Assembly (NCBI GenBank): GCA_022457155.1
Contig: JAJGOT010000707.1
Location: 264,911 to 328,910 of the forward strand
Direction: 5' to 3'
Length of the DNA stretch: 64,000 bases
Origin: Cladopsammia gracilis
Lineage: Eukaryota; Cnidaria; Anthozoa; Scleractinia; Dendrophylliidae
The notes beneath the pieces were generated by a model. It worked only from the letters and a program-made list of their open reading frames with translations. It searched no databases and had not been told where the DNA came from. The position numbers were made by a program, and so were the translations under genes. Below are positions 35,440-46,760 of the stretch, one piece after another (position 1 is the stretch's first letter; each line of letters begins with the position of its first letter).

Positions 35440-35620
35440 TGCAGGACACTTCGGATTTTTCAACCAGTACGCATGCGCAGTAGGGGTTTTTGCTCTAAAT
35501 GATGGTTTTAAGTCAAGACACAAGTTCTCTGCCATGTGGGACAAGTGGGACACTTTGGTACGCATGCGCAGTAGGTGGGGACACTTTGGTACGCATGCGC
35601 AGTAGAGTTTTTTGTCCAAA
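35440..35620. repeat. Three copies of GTACGCATGCGCAGTAG
   Basis: At about 35468, 35558 and 35589, the last two inside GGGACACTTTG repeats. Palindromic GCATGC core. Confidence 0.75.
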
Positions 35621-35708
35621 TGGGTTTTATTGTATTAGTTATTGCTTTCTTACAATGTTGTGGCACCTAAAGGCACCTTTGTTTGTGTTGGTGTCTTGAG
35701 ACACCGTT

Positions 35709-35981
35709 TTATAAATTGCGCCAATCAAAGGGTTTATGGCCAAATCCTTGGCGCCAATCGAAGTCTTCATGGCCCTCCACTAATGATTTTCTCAACATTT
35801 GCGCATGGAATCGTTCTAACAAGCGATCGGGATCTGGTGAATTGGTTGTCATTTCGTTTAGTATCTTCTCAACCGCTCTTTCCCTCTCCTTGACACGTTC
35901 CTGCATTAGAATCTTCTCAAGTACTCTTTCCCTCTTCTTGGTACGTTCCCGCATCTTGACCTGTTCTTGAGACTTTTCCAT
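35709..35981 (-). CDS. Possible coiled-coil protein, partial
   Basis: 90 codons starting MEKSQEQVKMRERTKKRERV. Residues 5-45 contain two similar charged repeats (RERVLEKIL and RERAVEKIL) compatible with a coiled coil, followed by a less biased C-terminus ending near FDWRNL. No domain is recognised and no splice context is clear. It may be an exon or a chance frame. Confidence 0.3.
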   Translation of the reverse strand: MEKSQEQVKMRERTKKRERVLEKILMQERVKERERAVEKILNEMTTNSPDPDRLLERFHAQMLRKSLVEGHEDFDWRQGFGHKPFDWRNL

Positions 35982-36124
35982 TTGTAATTGATTGGTTGTT
36001 TGGTCTGGTCATCGTTGTCGATTACGGCGAATCCTGTTTGAAACCTCCAACGTCTCCATACACACTTCTTTCGATTTCTTGCGACCTTCCATTTCTTGTT
36101 GATTATGACATATTCTGAAAGTGT

Positions 36125-36535
36125 ATGTTCTGTGGCTTTTAAGGGTTCTGTTTCTATTGACTGCACCGAAACTTTGCCGCCGAATTGGATTAAATCTTAT
36201 TATCATATCGCAAGAGATTTTACCGCAGTATTCACCGAACCATTGCCACCGAATTGAATTAAATCGTATTTTATTTGTAATGATACCGCTCATTTATAGT
36301 TACCGCAGTGTATTCGAACGAAGTCAAGGTTGTGTATTTACTAGATGTAACGGTGACCTTTGCCATCGAATTGAATGAAATCTTATTTTATTTGTAATGG
36401 TACCGCTCACTTATAGTTACCGCAGTGTATTCGAACGAAATCAAGGTTGTGTATTTACTAGATGTAACGGTGACCTTTGCCATCGATTTGAATGAAATCT
36501 TATTATCATACCGCAAGAGATTTTACTGCAGTAAG
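36125..36535. repeat. Tandem repeat, about 117-bp unit
   Basis: TTACCGCAGTGTATTCGAAC recurs at about 36300 and 36417, with flanking GTAACGGTGACCTTTGCCAT also repeated. Partial units on both sides. Three to three and a half units. Confidence 0.8.
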
Positions 36536-37020
36536 TAGGTAGGAAATGAGAATTCCAGGCCAAAGCCCAAAAACCCAAAGCCCCCAGTCGAGTGAAATTG
36601 AGTCAAAACCCAAACAACTCCAACCTCCACTGCTAAAATCTAGCGCTTTTTTTTAAAAAAAAATGAATTATCGCTAAATTTAACAGTAACATTTTGTTCA
36701 AAAAATTTAATCAAATCAGCTATCGTTAAATTTTAGCAGTACCTAAAAAGTGTTACATCGATGCGATATCGATGCCCTAGAAATCTAAATAAATAACCAA
36801 AAAAGTGTTATTTATTATCCCGAATTTAACGATAACCAAACAGCTACTCTTTAACGCTAGCGCCTTGTCGCTAGCTTTAGCTTTATTCAATTTTGAACGC
36901 GTCACTTGGTTTCACTGAGTTAGTTCTAAGGTTCGCTTTCTGTGAGTTTGTCATTCGATTTTGAATTGCTGGGGGCTTTGGGTTTTTGGTCTTTAGCCTG
37001 GAATTCTCATTTCCTATCTA
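36536..37020. mobile_element. 485-bp MITE with about 48-bp TIRs
   Basis: TAGGTAGGAAATGAGAATTC on the left and its near-complement ending CTCATTTCCTATCTA on the right, with AAAGCCCAAAAACCCAAAGC also mirrored. No target duplication is clear. It lies 60 bp upstream of the polymerase ORF. Confidence 0.75.
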
Positions 37021-37080
37021 CTGTGGGAAGGGGAAGGATGAATGAAAAAATAAAAAAAATAATTTATTTTTCCATTTAAA

Positions 37081-37951
37081 ATGGAACATATGAAAGTAAA
37101 GGAACTACGACAAATTGCCAGAGAAAGAAATATTCCTGGTCGTAGTTATGCTAGAACAAAAGCTGATTTAATACCTTTGATAAATGCATCTTCTTCCAAT
37201 CCATCGGATGCACCAACTCCAGTTATATCAACTTCAATTCTTTCCCCAACTCCATATCAACCCCCACCAACACCACCACAGCCCAGTCTACTGAACACAA
37301 TTCAAAATACTTTTGTTTCCTGGTGGGAATGGCTTAAGAGGGTTCCTGAAAATATTGGAAGAAAAGCTTCAAATCTTGTAACTGATTTCCAAAGAGTTGC
37401 AGGACTATATCAACAACAATTTAAAGTAGAAGAAGGTCCTTCAGAAGGAAGACAAGGATTATCTCCAAGAGATTATTTCCAGCAAGTTTCTGGCCAAGTC
37501 CTTAATTTAATAAAGGCTAATAGAGGCACTAAAATTAAACTGATTCTATCTTGCAGAATGCGCAGAGCTAATTTACAAACTGGAGAAGTAATAGAAATAG
37601 ACGCTCCTTTCCATTCAGGGATAGAAATTAATTTAGAAGCATCGGATATAAATGTCATTTTCAATCAAATGATAGATTCCATTCTTGAAAATATAGCCAC
37701 ATTTCAAATGATGGGTTCAAATTGGCAATTTGATTATGTTAATCATCTGGAATTGCATTTAGTTGAATATAAACCCCTTTGTGGAAGCTCTTATATCCCC
37801 ATCCCTCAATCCCTTGCCAGCAAAAAGGCCCTCACTAATATGAGAAATTATGATCAGCAATGCTTTAAATGGGCAGTAACAAGGGCTCTTAATCCTTGTG
37901 AAGATCATCCTGAAAAAATTACAAAGCGATTAAAAGCCCAAGCAAATGAAT
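37081..37951 (+). pseudogene. Polinton/adintovirus-type DNA polymerase B, N-terminal part
   Basis: 290 codons from ATG 37081, preceded by an AT-rich leader. Residues 4-35 form a SAP-like DNA-binding motif (VKELRQIARER), then a Pro-rich linker (50-75) and a domain of about 190 residues that precedes the exonuclease in large Polinton-type polymerases. It ends in LNPCEDHPEKITKRL, and the ISL2EU element inserts after base 37951. Removing that element and one AT would keep the reading frame into 42392 onward, so this is one gene cut in two. The piece is intact up to the insertion. Confidence 0.75.
37950..37951. repeat. AT target duplication of the ISL2EU element, left
   Basis: AT precedes AGCTCTTATCGAGG. 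The second AT is at 42390-42391. Confidence 0.7.
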
Positions 37952-38087
37952 AGCTCTTATCGAGGTTGAGCACGCCACCCAAACGATCCAGCGGTCTTCG
38001 CTCTGAGCGCACATCAAAGCGAGGCTATAGGGTCAACTTCGCCGATCAAAATTGTTTACAGTTGTATGAGAAAGTGAGAGAAAACTT

Positions 38088-38276
38088 ATGCATTCTTCCA
38101 AAAATCTTCCAGAAGCGGCCTTTTTTTCCCCTGAGGAGAAAGTACAGTTACTTAGTGGTAAATGCCCACGGAATCTTACTAAAGAAAGACTAAAAGAATG
38201 GTTGTCATACCGCAAAGGGACGGCGAAAGATGGTAGTGCGCGGTCGGAAGCTTCGAAGGCTGAATTATCTCAAAGG
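38088..38276 (+). other. Probable upstream exon of the YqaJ gene
   Basis: Reads FFSPEEKVQLLSGKCPRNLT and SYRKGTAKDGSARSEAS up to CAAAG|GTATAAAG. It is followed by a T-rich stretch and TTTCCGCAAG at 38384. SAP-like wording (Leu-x-x-Trp-Leu, Lys-Ala-Glu-Leu) fits the N-terminus of this protein family. The one-base phase conflict may be a mutation or a wrong splice choice. Confidence 0.5.
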
Positions 38277-38440
38277 TATAAAGATTGCAATATTTTTTTT
38301 CTCACTTGTAATTAATGTCATTGCTAAACGGGGTTTAATTTCGAAGCATAAATTCTATATAAATTTGTCTTACTTTCCGCAAGGTCGTCAGTTATATCAA
38401 AAATGGTTGGGAGAATAATTTTACGGAGAAGTGGCAACCC

Positions 38441-39880
38441 TTGGCATCAAGTAAACCTGTGGACCAAACGAAGACCGTCAATTGTGATTTTCCTGGATCA
38501 GCACAGTGGGTTTCGCTGGTTGACGCAAAGGACGATGTTCCTACATTTAATATTCAAAATATTGTGTCATACTTTATTGAAAGAAAAGCTAAAGACAATG
38601 AATCAAACAAAGATTACAAGAACGTCAGCAGCAAAGCTTTCGGTTTGTTTCGACATGGTCACATCCAAAAACTGGAAATCGCTCGAGACGACGATGACAA
38701 AGTACATTTTCGATGTGATTGCTTACCTGAAATGAAGAAAAACTTGAAGTATAACTTAAAAATCTCATTGTGTAATAATGGTGAACATAAAGGTGAAATT
38801 ACATTTGCTAGCTGTCCTTGCCCAGCTGGTAAAGGTCCACGAGGCTCTTGTAAACACATAGCCGCTCTTTGTTATGCACTTGAAGAATTTGTGAGACTTA
38901 AGTGTACACGGGAATTTGAAACATGTACCTCAAGACTGCAAACTTGGAACCAGCCGAGAAAGAGGAAGCTTGACTCTCAGTCAGTTTATGAAATTGATTT
39001 CTCAAAAAAGATTTATAGAAGAGAAGAAAGGAACAATGCCAAGCCTTTGAAAGATCCAAGACGCCCATCTGAAAGGAACGATGATCCGAAAAAAGTCAAC
39101 AGAGAACTCCTTGATAATATCAAGAGAGTTAAACCAAATTGTGGTTTCTTTTTCCTACTGTCAGATGAAAAACTAGATCAAAAGAAAAATGAAATTATTT
39201 CTCCAATTAAAGAGCACCCTGTCTCACTCACTGAGATTTTTGACCGGGCAAAAAGAATAAAGAGAAATCTCATGGTCAGTGATCAAGAGAGACAGAACAT
39301 TGCACTTGCCACAAAAGCTCAAAGTAATTGTCAGGCATGGTTTGAACACAGACGTGTTCGGATTACAGCCTCTCAATGCAAGCGAGCTTTACAGAAGCCC
39401 TCTACTAGCCCAACAAAAGCAATGAGGGAAATCTTACACTATAACAATCAGTACCAAAGTAATAAAATGAAACAGGGACTGAAAGATGAAAAGACGATCA
39501 AATGGCTATATGAAAACAAACTGGAATGCAAAGTTAGTGAAACAGGTTTTATTATATGTCAGAGTCATTCTTTCCTTGGGGCCTCTCCAGACGGGGAGGT
39601 ACATGGGGGAGTAGTGGAGATAAAGCGAATCTTCACAGATGGCCTTTCTCTGAAGGAGGCAGTGTGTAAACGTGGTATATGTAGAGACACTAATCATGGG
39701 TTAGTGATCAACAAGAGTCATAAGTTCTTCTACGAAGTTCAGCAGCTAATGCTTTGCACTAAATCATCCTGGACTGATCTGGTACTCTCTGACACTGTTG
39801 ATTTCATTATTTTACATGTCAAGAAGAACAATAAATTCCTTTGTGACTGGAAAACTTTTATGACAATCACATCTCTTTAG
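38441..39880 (+). CDS. SWIM zinc finger / YqaJ-type nuclease of ISL2EU
   Basis: 479 codons from the first usable ATG. Residues about 117-150 form a SWIM zinc finger (CPCPAGKGPRGSCKH). Residues about 300-470 form a YqaJ/lambda-exonuclease-like nuclease with WFEHRRVRITASQ, the acidic GLKDEKTI, GASPDG and VEIKR (Glu-x-Lys) catalytic signatures. The natural product probably starts further upstream. In-frame codons run from about 38385 (SYIKNGWENNF), and an upstream exon at 38088-38276 (LSGKCPRNLTKERLKEWL) ends at a GT donor, with an acceptor-like CAAG at 38384. The simple splice is one base out of phase, so the 5' structure is unresolved. The presumed role is DNA end processing during transposition. 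Confidence 0.8.
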   Translation: MASSKPVDQTKTVNCDFPGSAQWVSLVDAKDDVPTFNIQNIVSYFIERKAKDNESNKDYKNVSSKAFGLFRHGHIQKLEIARDDDDKVHFRCDCLPEMKKNLKYNLKISLCNNGEHKGEITFASCPCPAGKGPRGSCKHIAALCYALEEFVRLKCTREFETCTSRLQTWNQPRKRKLDSQSVYEIDFSKKIYRREERNNAKPLKDPRRPSERNDDPKKVNRELLDNIKRVKPNCGFFFLLSDEKLDQKKNEIISPIKEHPVSLTEIFDRAKRIKRNLMVSDQERQNIALATKAQSNCQAWFEHRRVRITASQCKRALQKPSTSPTKAMREILHYNNQYQSNKMKQGLKDEKTIKWLYENKLECKVSETGFIICQSHSFLGASPDGEVHGGVVEIKRIFTDGLSLKEAVCKRGICRDTNHGLVINKSHKFFYEVQQLMLCTKSSWTDLVLSDTVDFIILHVKKNNKFLCDWKTFMTITSL

Positions 39881-40664
39881 AACTAGCATACCCAAGAGTT
39901 TGTGATGGACTTACAAGATTGAGTAAATTAATTCACTGAAATGACTGAAATCACAATTTTATATTTTTTATTTCTTCTTTAGACATCGGTGAATATACAT
40001 GTTTGGACCATCTCAGTTGTAAGCATGTGCTATATATCCCACTGATTAGAGAGTGAGAAGGGTTTGTTTTTTTTATTTTTCAAAGCAGTAGATGTTATAT
40101 AATGGCTGATGTAGAAAATAACAATATGTATAGGTTATCATACGGTTTTGAGTTCAATTTGGGATTAATTTGCAAAGCTCAAATTGCATAAGCCGCTTCG
40201 GCAAGTGCAATTTGAGCTTTTTGAAAAACTCACAAGTGCAAATTAATCCAAAATTGAAGGAGAAAATCGTATGATTACTTATTAATAATTTTACATGAAA
40301 ACATTTGCATCAATTTTTTTTGCAAAACATTTTTGCATCAATTTTTTTTATTTGTAATTTGCACTGGTGTTACACTTTTTGCACTGGTGTTACACTTGAA
40401 CCGCACTGCTCTTAGCCAATCAGAATTGAGTAATTTTTTCATGTTATTGTATATTATTAAAACAGGAACATTTGAGCTACAACACATGAACATTGAGTTA
40501 TGGGTTGAGAAAAAACCTCATATGTTGCACAGTTTTACCTTTTGTAAATTTTTTTATAAGAAATTAATGGAACATTCACTTGTAAATAACTTGACTATAC
40601 AGGCTGTTTTTCACTGTGTCATAGATAAAATGAAGGCAATTTGTAAGATATGTCATTGTTATTG
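39881..40664. other. Intergenic region between convergent ISL2EU genes
   Basis: AT-rich, no gene. Contains an imperfect hairpin at 40136-40275 with ATCATACGGTTTTGAGTTCA at one side and its near-complement at the other. It lies between the two 3' ends and may serve both genes' 3' processing (inference). Confidence 0.55.
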
Positions 40665-42233
40665 CTAACCATCTACTAGTGGTAGGTGGAAGTTTGATAA
40701 CATTGCACAGACAAAAAATATCATGTTAATAATACCATTCCTGCACAAAGTTATGGGAACAAAGTCTAAAATGTGGTAGTTTTTTATTCTTTCCATGGCT
40801 CTTTCAACATGGATTCTTAGAGATACAATCCTTCTTGTTTCCAGTAATTCACCTTCATTAAATTGGCCTGATTCATTCATGAATGGAGGAACATTTACTT
40901 TTACCCCTTTACATGCCAGCATCTCTTGAATGTTAAAACCTCTATCAGCCATGATAACATCACCATGTTGTAGTTTCTCTATTAGGCCTGACTTTTGGGT
41001 TAGTTCCTTGTCAGAAATGCTGCCACCATAGAGGGTTGAAACAAATGAAATTCCCCCTTTTGGTACAATACCAACCAAGGCTTTCAGGGTGTTGCTATTT
41101 TTGTATGAAGAAAATGTTACTTGTTGAGCCCCTGGGTTGTTTGGCTTTTCGATGTATATCTCAGTGGCATCGATTATTAGAGTAGTTGTTGAATACTTTT
41201 TGCGAAAGCATTCAGGCAGGTGTAGTTTAACAATCTCTCTGGAAGGAAATACATCAAGTTCTTTGAATCTGAAGAAAATAAACTTGATCCAGGTATTAAC
41301 AATTTGGGATACTACACTTTGACACACCCCAAATCTAGCTGATAAATCTTCTTCTAGTAAGCCAACTTTCAAACGACAAAGCACCAGGAAAAATTCATTC
41401 TCAACAGTCAAAGCCCTACTAGGCCTAGGTTTATATTTGTGCTTGATTTCTCTTAAATTTTCTGTGTTTTGGTAGTCCAAGTGAGCTGCTGTCTCCCTCC
41501 ACAGAAAGTCAAGAACCATTGAAAGCAATTCATAGTTCTCAAATCCAGTGTAAAATTTTAATAACTTATCATTATCCTTTACAGTTTCGATGCTGAAGGC
41601 TTTCTTCTCAATTAATAATTCCAGCTCCTTTCTTGCACTTCTTTCTTCTTCAAGTTGATTTTCCAGCTCTTGTATTTTTTTGTTCAATTCGCGCTCCTTA
41701 GTTTGCCATTTCTCAAGTAGACATGACATTTCGTCATCCTTTAACTTGAGTTGATATTCCCAGTTTTCATCCCCAGTTTGAATTAAACCTTCACTTTCTA
41801 GATGTTCAGTTTCTATTCCATCTGAACCAGATTTAAAATCAGTGTTTTCAATGTTGGTCAGTTCAGAGACTGAATACTGCTTCGATTTCTTTTTTTTCGT
41901 TTTCCTTGTGTTACACGTTGCTCTATCAGCTGGCTTTTTCCTCTTTGGTTTTTCGACAGTAAAAATAAACTTCGTCGGAACGGAATCTGGCTTCAAATGA
42001 ATTCTTCGTCTTCCCATTGGTTTTATGAAGCAATTGGCTTCAAAATGCTGACTACAGACATAAGAGTTTTTGTTCACTGGAGTGTTCTTTCGACGCAGTT
42101 TCACGAGCCATTGTGCCAGTAAATTCTTGTTTGAGAGCGGGAGCGAATGCCACGATAAGTCCTTGCATTTCGCTTTGGAACTTCGATTTTGACACCCAAA
42201 AGCTATGCAATGCTTAACCATGGATAAAGACAC
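40665..42233 (-). CDS. THAP domain / DDE_Tnp_4 transposase of ISL2EU
   Basis: 522 codons, uninterrupted. Residues about 6-90 form a THAP zinc finger (Cys-x4-Cys, a central WHSLP, Cys-x2-His, ending DSVPTKF). Residues about 155-210 form a coiled coil. Residues about 268-320 form a helix-turn-helix (VCQSVVSQIVNTW). Residues 345-515 form the DDE nuclease with IIDATE, MADRGF and HVERAMERIK giving Asp, Asp and Glu. This is the element's transposase and is predicted to be catalytically complete. An in-phase MVKHC five residues in is an alternative start. It should bind the TIRs through THAP. Confidence 0.9.
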   Translation of the reverse strand: MSLSMVKHCIAFGCQNRSSKAKCKDLSWHSLPLSNKNLLAQWLVKLRRKNTPVNKNSYVCSQHFEANCFIKPMGRRRIHLKPDSVPTKFIFTVEKPKRKKPADRATCNTRKTKKKKSKQYSVSELTNIENTDFKSGSDGIETEHLESEGLIQTGDENWEYQLKLKDDEMSCLLEKWQTKERELNKKIQELENQLEEERSARKELELLIEKKAFSIETVKDNDKLLKFYTGFENYELLSMVLDFLWRETAAHLDYQNTENLREIKHKYKPRPSRALTVENEFFLVLCRLKVGLLEEDLSARFGVCQSVVSQIVNTWIKFIFFRFKELDVFPSREIVKLHLPECFRKKYSTTTLIIDATEIYIEKPNNPGAQQVTFSSYKNSNTLKALVGIVPKGGISFVSTLYGGSISDKELTQKSGLIEKLQHGDVIMADRGFNIQEMLACKGVKVNVPPFMNESGQFNEGELLETRRIVSLRIHVERAMERIKNYHILDFVPITLCRNGIINMIFFVCAMLSNFHLPLVDG

Positions 42234-42389
42234 TCAAAAGTCGACAAAATATTTTGTAAACGTCAAACTACCTAATAGTTTTTCTCTCTGTTTCCTTGTA
42301 TTTACAGCGAGCTAAGACCCGATAGCCTCGTTTTGTCAAAAGTTCACCAAGAGACCACTGATTTTCCGTGCTCAACCTCGATAAGAGCT

Positions 42390-44506
42390 ATTAAATTGGA
42401 CTGGAATTGAATTTCCAACAACATTGAAGGAAATAGATCATTTTGAAAGATTAAATCCAAGCATTGCTGTTAATGTTCTCGGCTATGAAGCAGTGGTTCA
42501 TCCCTTGCGAATTTCAAAACATAAACGCAAACAACAGATAACCCTGCTTCTCATTGAAAAGGATGGGGTACAACATTATACTGTTGTTAACAGTTTAAGT
42601 CGTCTTCTATCTGTCCAAGTTAATCATCATCATGGGCGTAAATTCTTTTGTTTGTATTGCTTGAATCATTTTTATGATGAAGCAGCCCTAACCAAGCATG
42701 AAGAATTATGTAGTACCAATGAAGCGATAAAAATAGAAATGCGTAAAAAGGGAGAGATTCTGCAATTTAAACACCATAATAGATCCATAAGGGTTCCATT
42801 TGTAATTTATGCTGACTTTGAAGTAGCACTGAACCCATAAGTGATTGCTCCCCAGGAAATGGAATCAGCTTAACAAATCAATTTCAAAAGCATAAACCTT
42901 GTGACTTTTGTTTCAAAGTAATCCCATTTGGTTCCACATATTTGGATATACCCCCAGTACAGTGGATGATGATGTTTCACAAATATTTGTGGATAAGTTG
43001 ATTGATACAGTCCAGTTTATTCATAGAAATTTGACAATAGAAAGAAGATGATCTTTACTAAGGAAGATAAGAAAGAATATGAAGCAGCCACAGTTTGTTG
43101 GATTTGTAAGGAGGAATTCACAGAATATGGATCATCAAAAGTTAGGGATCATTGTCATTTCACAGGAAAATATAGGGGTGCAGCGCATAATATGTGTAAT
43201 CTTCAATTCAGGAAACCTAAGTTTACTCCTGTTGTTTTTCATAACCTTGCTGGTTATGATGCTCATCTCTTTGTGAAAAACCTTGGTAGAACACCTGGGG
43301 ATATTAAATGCATACCTAATAATGAAGAAAAATATATTTCATTTTCAAAGTTTATTATTGTTGGAGAATACACTAACAAAGATGGTAAAAAGGTAGACGT
43401 TTCTCATGAATTAAGATTCATAGATTCCATGAAATTTATGGCATCTTCCCTTGAGAATCTGGCAAATAATTTGAAAAAATCAGGCATTGACAAACTGAAA
43501 CAAATAAAGAAAGAATTTGGAGAAAAAAACTGAGCTTCTTTCAAGAAAGGGTGTCTATCCATATGATTATATGGATTCTCTTGAGAAATTCCATGAAACA
43601 CAATTACCTCCAAAAGAGGCCTTTTATTCCATAATTAATGAATCAGGGATTTCCAATGAAGATTATAAACATGCCCAAACTGTTTGGGATGAAATGCATA
43701 TAAACAATCTAGGAGAATATCATGATTTATATTTGACAACAGATGTGTTGCTCCTTGCAGATGTTTTTGAAGAATTCAGAAATGTTTGTATGGCAAATTA
43801 TCAGTTGGATCCAGCATGGTATTACACAGCACCAGGTCTATCCTTTGATGCTGGCCTTAAAAAGTCAGAAGCAGAGATATAATTATTGAATGATCCAGAT
43901 ATGCTCCTGTTTTTTGAGAAGGGAACTAGAGGTGGTATCTCAATGATATCAAATCGCCAAGGAAAAGCCAATAATCATTATATGGCAGGCAAATATGATC
44001 CAACTCAACCATCTAAATATATCTTATATCTGGATGCAAATTCTTTATATTCTGGGGCAATGACCCAAGCACTTCCAACTGGTAACTTTCGTTGGATGAA
44101 AAACTTTAAGAAATGGAAGAAAACTCCTTGCGTCCTTGAGGTTGATTAAGAATACCCTGAATCACTTTATGATTTACATAATGACTACCCCTTTGCCCCT
44201 GAAAGAATAATTTCAGATCATCATGTTGAAAAATTAATCCCTAATCTGCGAGATAAGAAACATTATATAATTTATCACAGAGCACTCAAATTAGCCCTGA
44301 AACATGGGTTGAAACTCACTCAAATTCACAGGGGCATATCATTTGATGAAACGCCTTGGTTAAAGCCATATATTGAACTCAATATAAAGCTAAGGCAAGC
44401 AGGGACAAATGACTTTGAAAAATATTTTTTCAAGCTTATGAATAATGCCATCTTTGGTAAAACAATGGAAAATATTCGCAAAAGAGTTGATATTAGACTA
44501 ATCATA
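42390..44506 (+). pseudogene. Polinton/adintovirus-type DNA polymerase B, exonuclease and palm part
   Basis: Motifs occur in the right order: Exo I in FVIYADFE (about 42800), a zinc/HNH-like insert CWICKEEF then DHCHFTGKYRGAAHNMCN (43095-43200), Exo II in HNLAGYDAHLF (43240), Exo III in YHDLYLTTDVLLLADVF (43720), polymerase motif A in LYLDANSLYSGAM (44028) and motif B in KLMNNAIFGKTMENI (44430). It is broken by frame changes near 42840, 42960, 43047 and 43520 and by in-frame TAA at 43880 and 44147. The element at 44507 splits motif B from motif C. Protein-primed family-B polymerases of this type replicate Polintons and adintoviruses. Confidence 0.85.
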
Positions 44507-44949
44507 ACAAGCCAGAGCCCCGATTTTAAGTACTAGACGACTTTCAAAGACACGTGCTTCGCATATTTGTGGTGGATTAAAATCCCGGCTTTGTCGGGAG
44601 CCCTTTGTTTAAAGTTCGCCAGGAAGCTCGCATTAAGGCATAAACGTGCATTGTAGCTGTCAGCAGTTGCGGTTTTTAATTACATTCTGTCATCATTGAC
44701 AAAATCCGATCCACGTTAAATTAAAAATAATTGTACAAATCTGGTACAAGTCGAATTTTACGGCACTTTAGTTCGATGAATCCAAAAACAAAACTATTTT
44801 ACGCTGAATTTTCTTTACTTTCACAAATCAAACTTCTATCAGTTCTGCAATAATAACTTAAAGTCCCATTTCTTTAAAACGTCTTTCAGTTCCGGGAGTT
44901 TTCCTGGACTTAGCGGTGATCTTTAAGCCGGGGTGTCTAATCGAACACT

Positions 44950-45065
44950 AATTTTGTGTGATTTCGATTATCGAACAAATCGAACCAATCGAACAAAATC
45001 GAGCGCAATTGAACAAAATCGAACTCATTCAAACGAAATCGAACGCAATGGAACCGAATCCGGTA
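44950..45065. repeat. AATCGAAC minirepeats
   Basis: About ten copies of AATCGAAC or a one-base variant spaced 10-13 bp apart. Confidence 0.75.
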
Positions 45066-45639
45066 GGATAGTCCTCGAGAACAATGGCGACTTAAACAGT
45101 GGAAGAAACTACTTCATGTAACGTTCGAAATAATGGCAAAAAAAAAATAAAAAAAAGATCTATACACATGTACAGGGATCTATACACTTCACTATACCAT
45201 GCAAACACTGCTAATAAAATTTCTTGCCGTTTAAAACCCCGAATAAATTGCTCAAAAATTTACGAAACCGCTCGGTCAACTTAAACGCCTAGCTAAGTTG
45301 GTGCGATCAGGAACGTTTTCAAAAAAGCTTCCATCCATTTTGCGAGTGTGACTTCTATGCACCACAGGGAAAACCCGTTTTGATGTCAAACAATTTTTTC
45401 GCAAAGTTTAACATCTAGTTTAGGAGAGATTGGTTTTCTTTTTCGTACTGTTTTTGAATTCTAAGGGATGTAGCTAGACCAGAAAGCATGAAATCGCGTT
45501 TTTTGTTGTCTCATACGTCCACCCAAGATCGCGAAAAAAAAATGCTACGGTCAATATACAAAAGTTTCCTACCGTACAAACAAAGTTGCATTTATATTAG
45601 TCTATTATCTTAAAAGGATCTCGACAACTCATCTCATTA

Positions 45640-46760
45640 ATTTATACAAATTTCCCTAGTCGACAATCAAAGTTACAGTTAATGTTATAATTTACTGCTG
45701 TCTCGAATGGATCTCATCACCTCAGAAGCTTGGGCGTGCCGCCTGTAAGCTTGCATGAGGGAGCGGAGACCCCTATGTTCAAATCATTGATTTATACAAA
45801 TTTCTCTAGTCGGCGAACAAAGTTACAGTTGATGTTATAATTTAATGCTGTCTCGAATGGATCTCATCACCTCAGAAGCTTGGGCGTGCCACCTGTAAGC
45901 TTACATGAGGGAGCGGAGACCCCTATGTTCAAATCATTGATTTATACAAATTTCTCTAGTCGGCGAACAAAGTTACAGTTGATGTTATAATTTAATGCTG
46001 TCTCGAATGGATCCCATCACCTCAGAAGCTTGGGCGTGCCGCCTGTTAGCTTACATGAGGGAGCGGAGACCCCTATGTTCAAATTTAGAATTTAAAAATT
46101 AGTTCCTACTTCTCTAGTCGGCAAACAAAGTTACAGTTAATGTTATAATTTACTGCTGTCTCGAATGGATCCCATCACCTCAGAAGCTTGGGCGTGCCGC
46201 CTGTAAGCCTACATGAGGGAGCGGAGATTCCTATGTTTAAATCATTGATTTATACAAGTTTCTCTAGTCGGCAAACAAAGTTACAGTTAATGTTATAATT
46301 TACTGCTGTCTCGAATGGATCTCATCTCCTCAGAAGATTGGGCGTGCGGCCTGTAAGCTTACATGAGGGAGCGGAGCCCCTATGTTCAAAACACTAATTT
46401 ATACAAATTTCCCTAGTCGGCAAACAAAGTTACAGTTAAGGTTAATTTAATGATGTCTCGAATGGATCTCATCACCTCACAGCTTGGGCGTGCCGCCTGT
46501 AAGCTTACATGAGGGAGCGGAGACCCCCTATGTTAAAAACACTAATTTATACAATTTTCCCTAGACGACAAACAGAGTTACAGGTAATGTTAATTTACTG
46601 TCTCAAATGGATCTCATCACGTTAGAAGCTTGAACGCGCCGCTTACGTAAGGTAGTAGAGATCTTAAAGACTAATTTGCGAAAGTGTTCCTAGTCTACAA
46701 ACTAAGTTACAATTATTGTATAAAGTCTGCTACCACGAGTAGGTTTGATCTCCTCAACAC
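45640..46760. repeat. 150-bp satellite, about 7.5 units
   Basis: Unit starts fall near 45661, 45811, 45961, 46119, 46269, 46418 and 46566, with a degenerate last unit near 46696. The conserved core is AACAAAGTTACAGTT, TCTCGAATGGATCTCATCAC and TGAGGGAGCGGAGA. Divergence increases toward the right end. Confidence 0.9.

Larger units (their letters stand above)
37952..42389. mobile_element. ISL2EU-type DNA transposon, apparently complete
   Basis: Perfect 23-bp TIRs beginning AGCTCTTATCGAGGTTGAGC, flanked by AT on both sides. It encodes a SWIM/YqaJ protein (plus strand) and a THAP/DDE transposase (minus strand) in convergent orientation, the gene pair typical of ISL2EU (also called IS4EU) elements. 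Both main frames are open. It sits inside a decayed polymerase gene and so is younger than it. It looks recently active. Confidence 0.85.

Noticed and set aside
34873..35502. 209-codon plus-strand frame and long minus-strand frames in the A/C-rich tract
   Set aside because: Low-complexity Lys/Asn/Gln/Pro composition caused by base skew. Open frames on both strands at once indicate lack of stops, not coding.
45640..46760. CRISPR-like regular repeats
   Set aside because: Whole 150-bp units are repeated without unique spacers, and the genome is eukaryotic.
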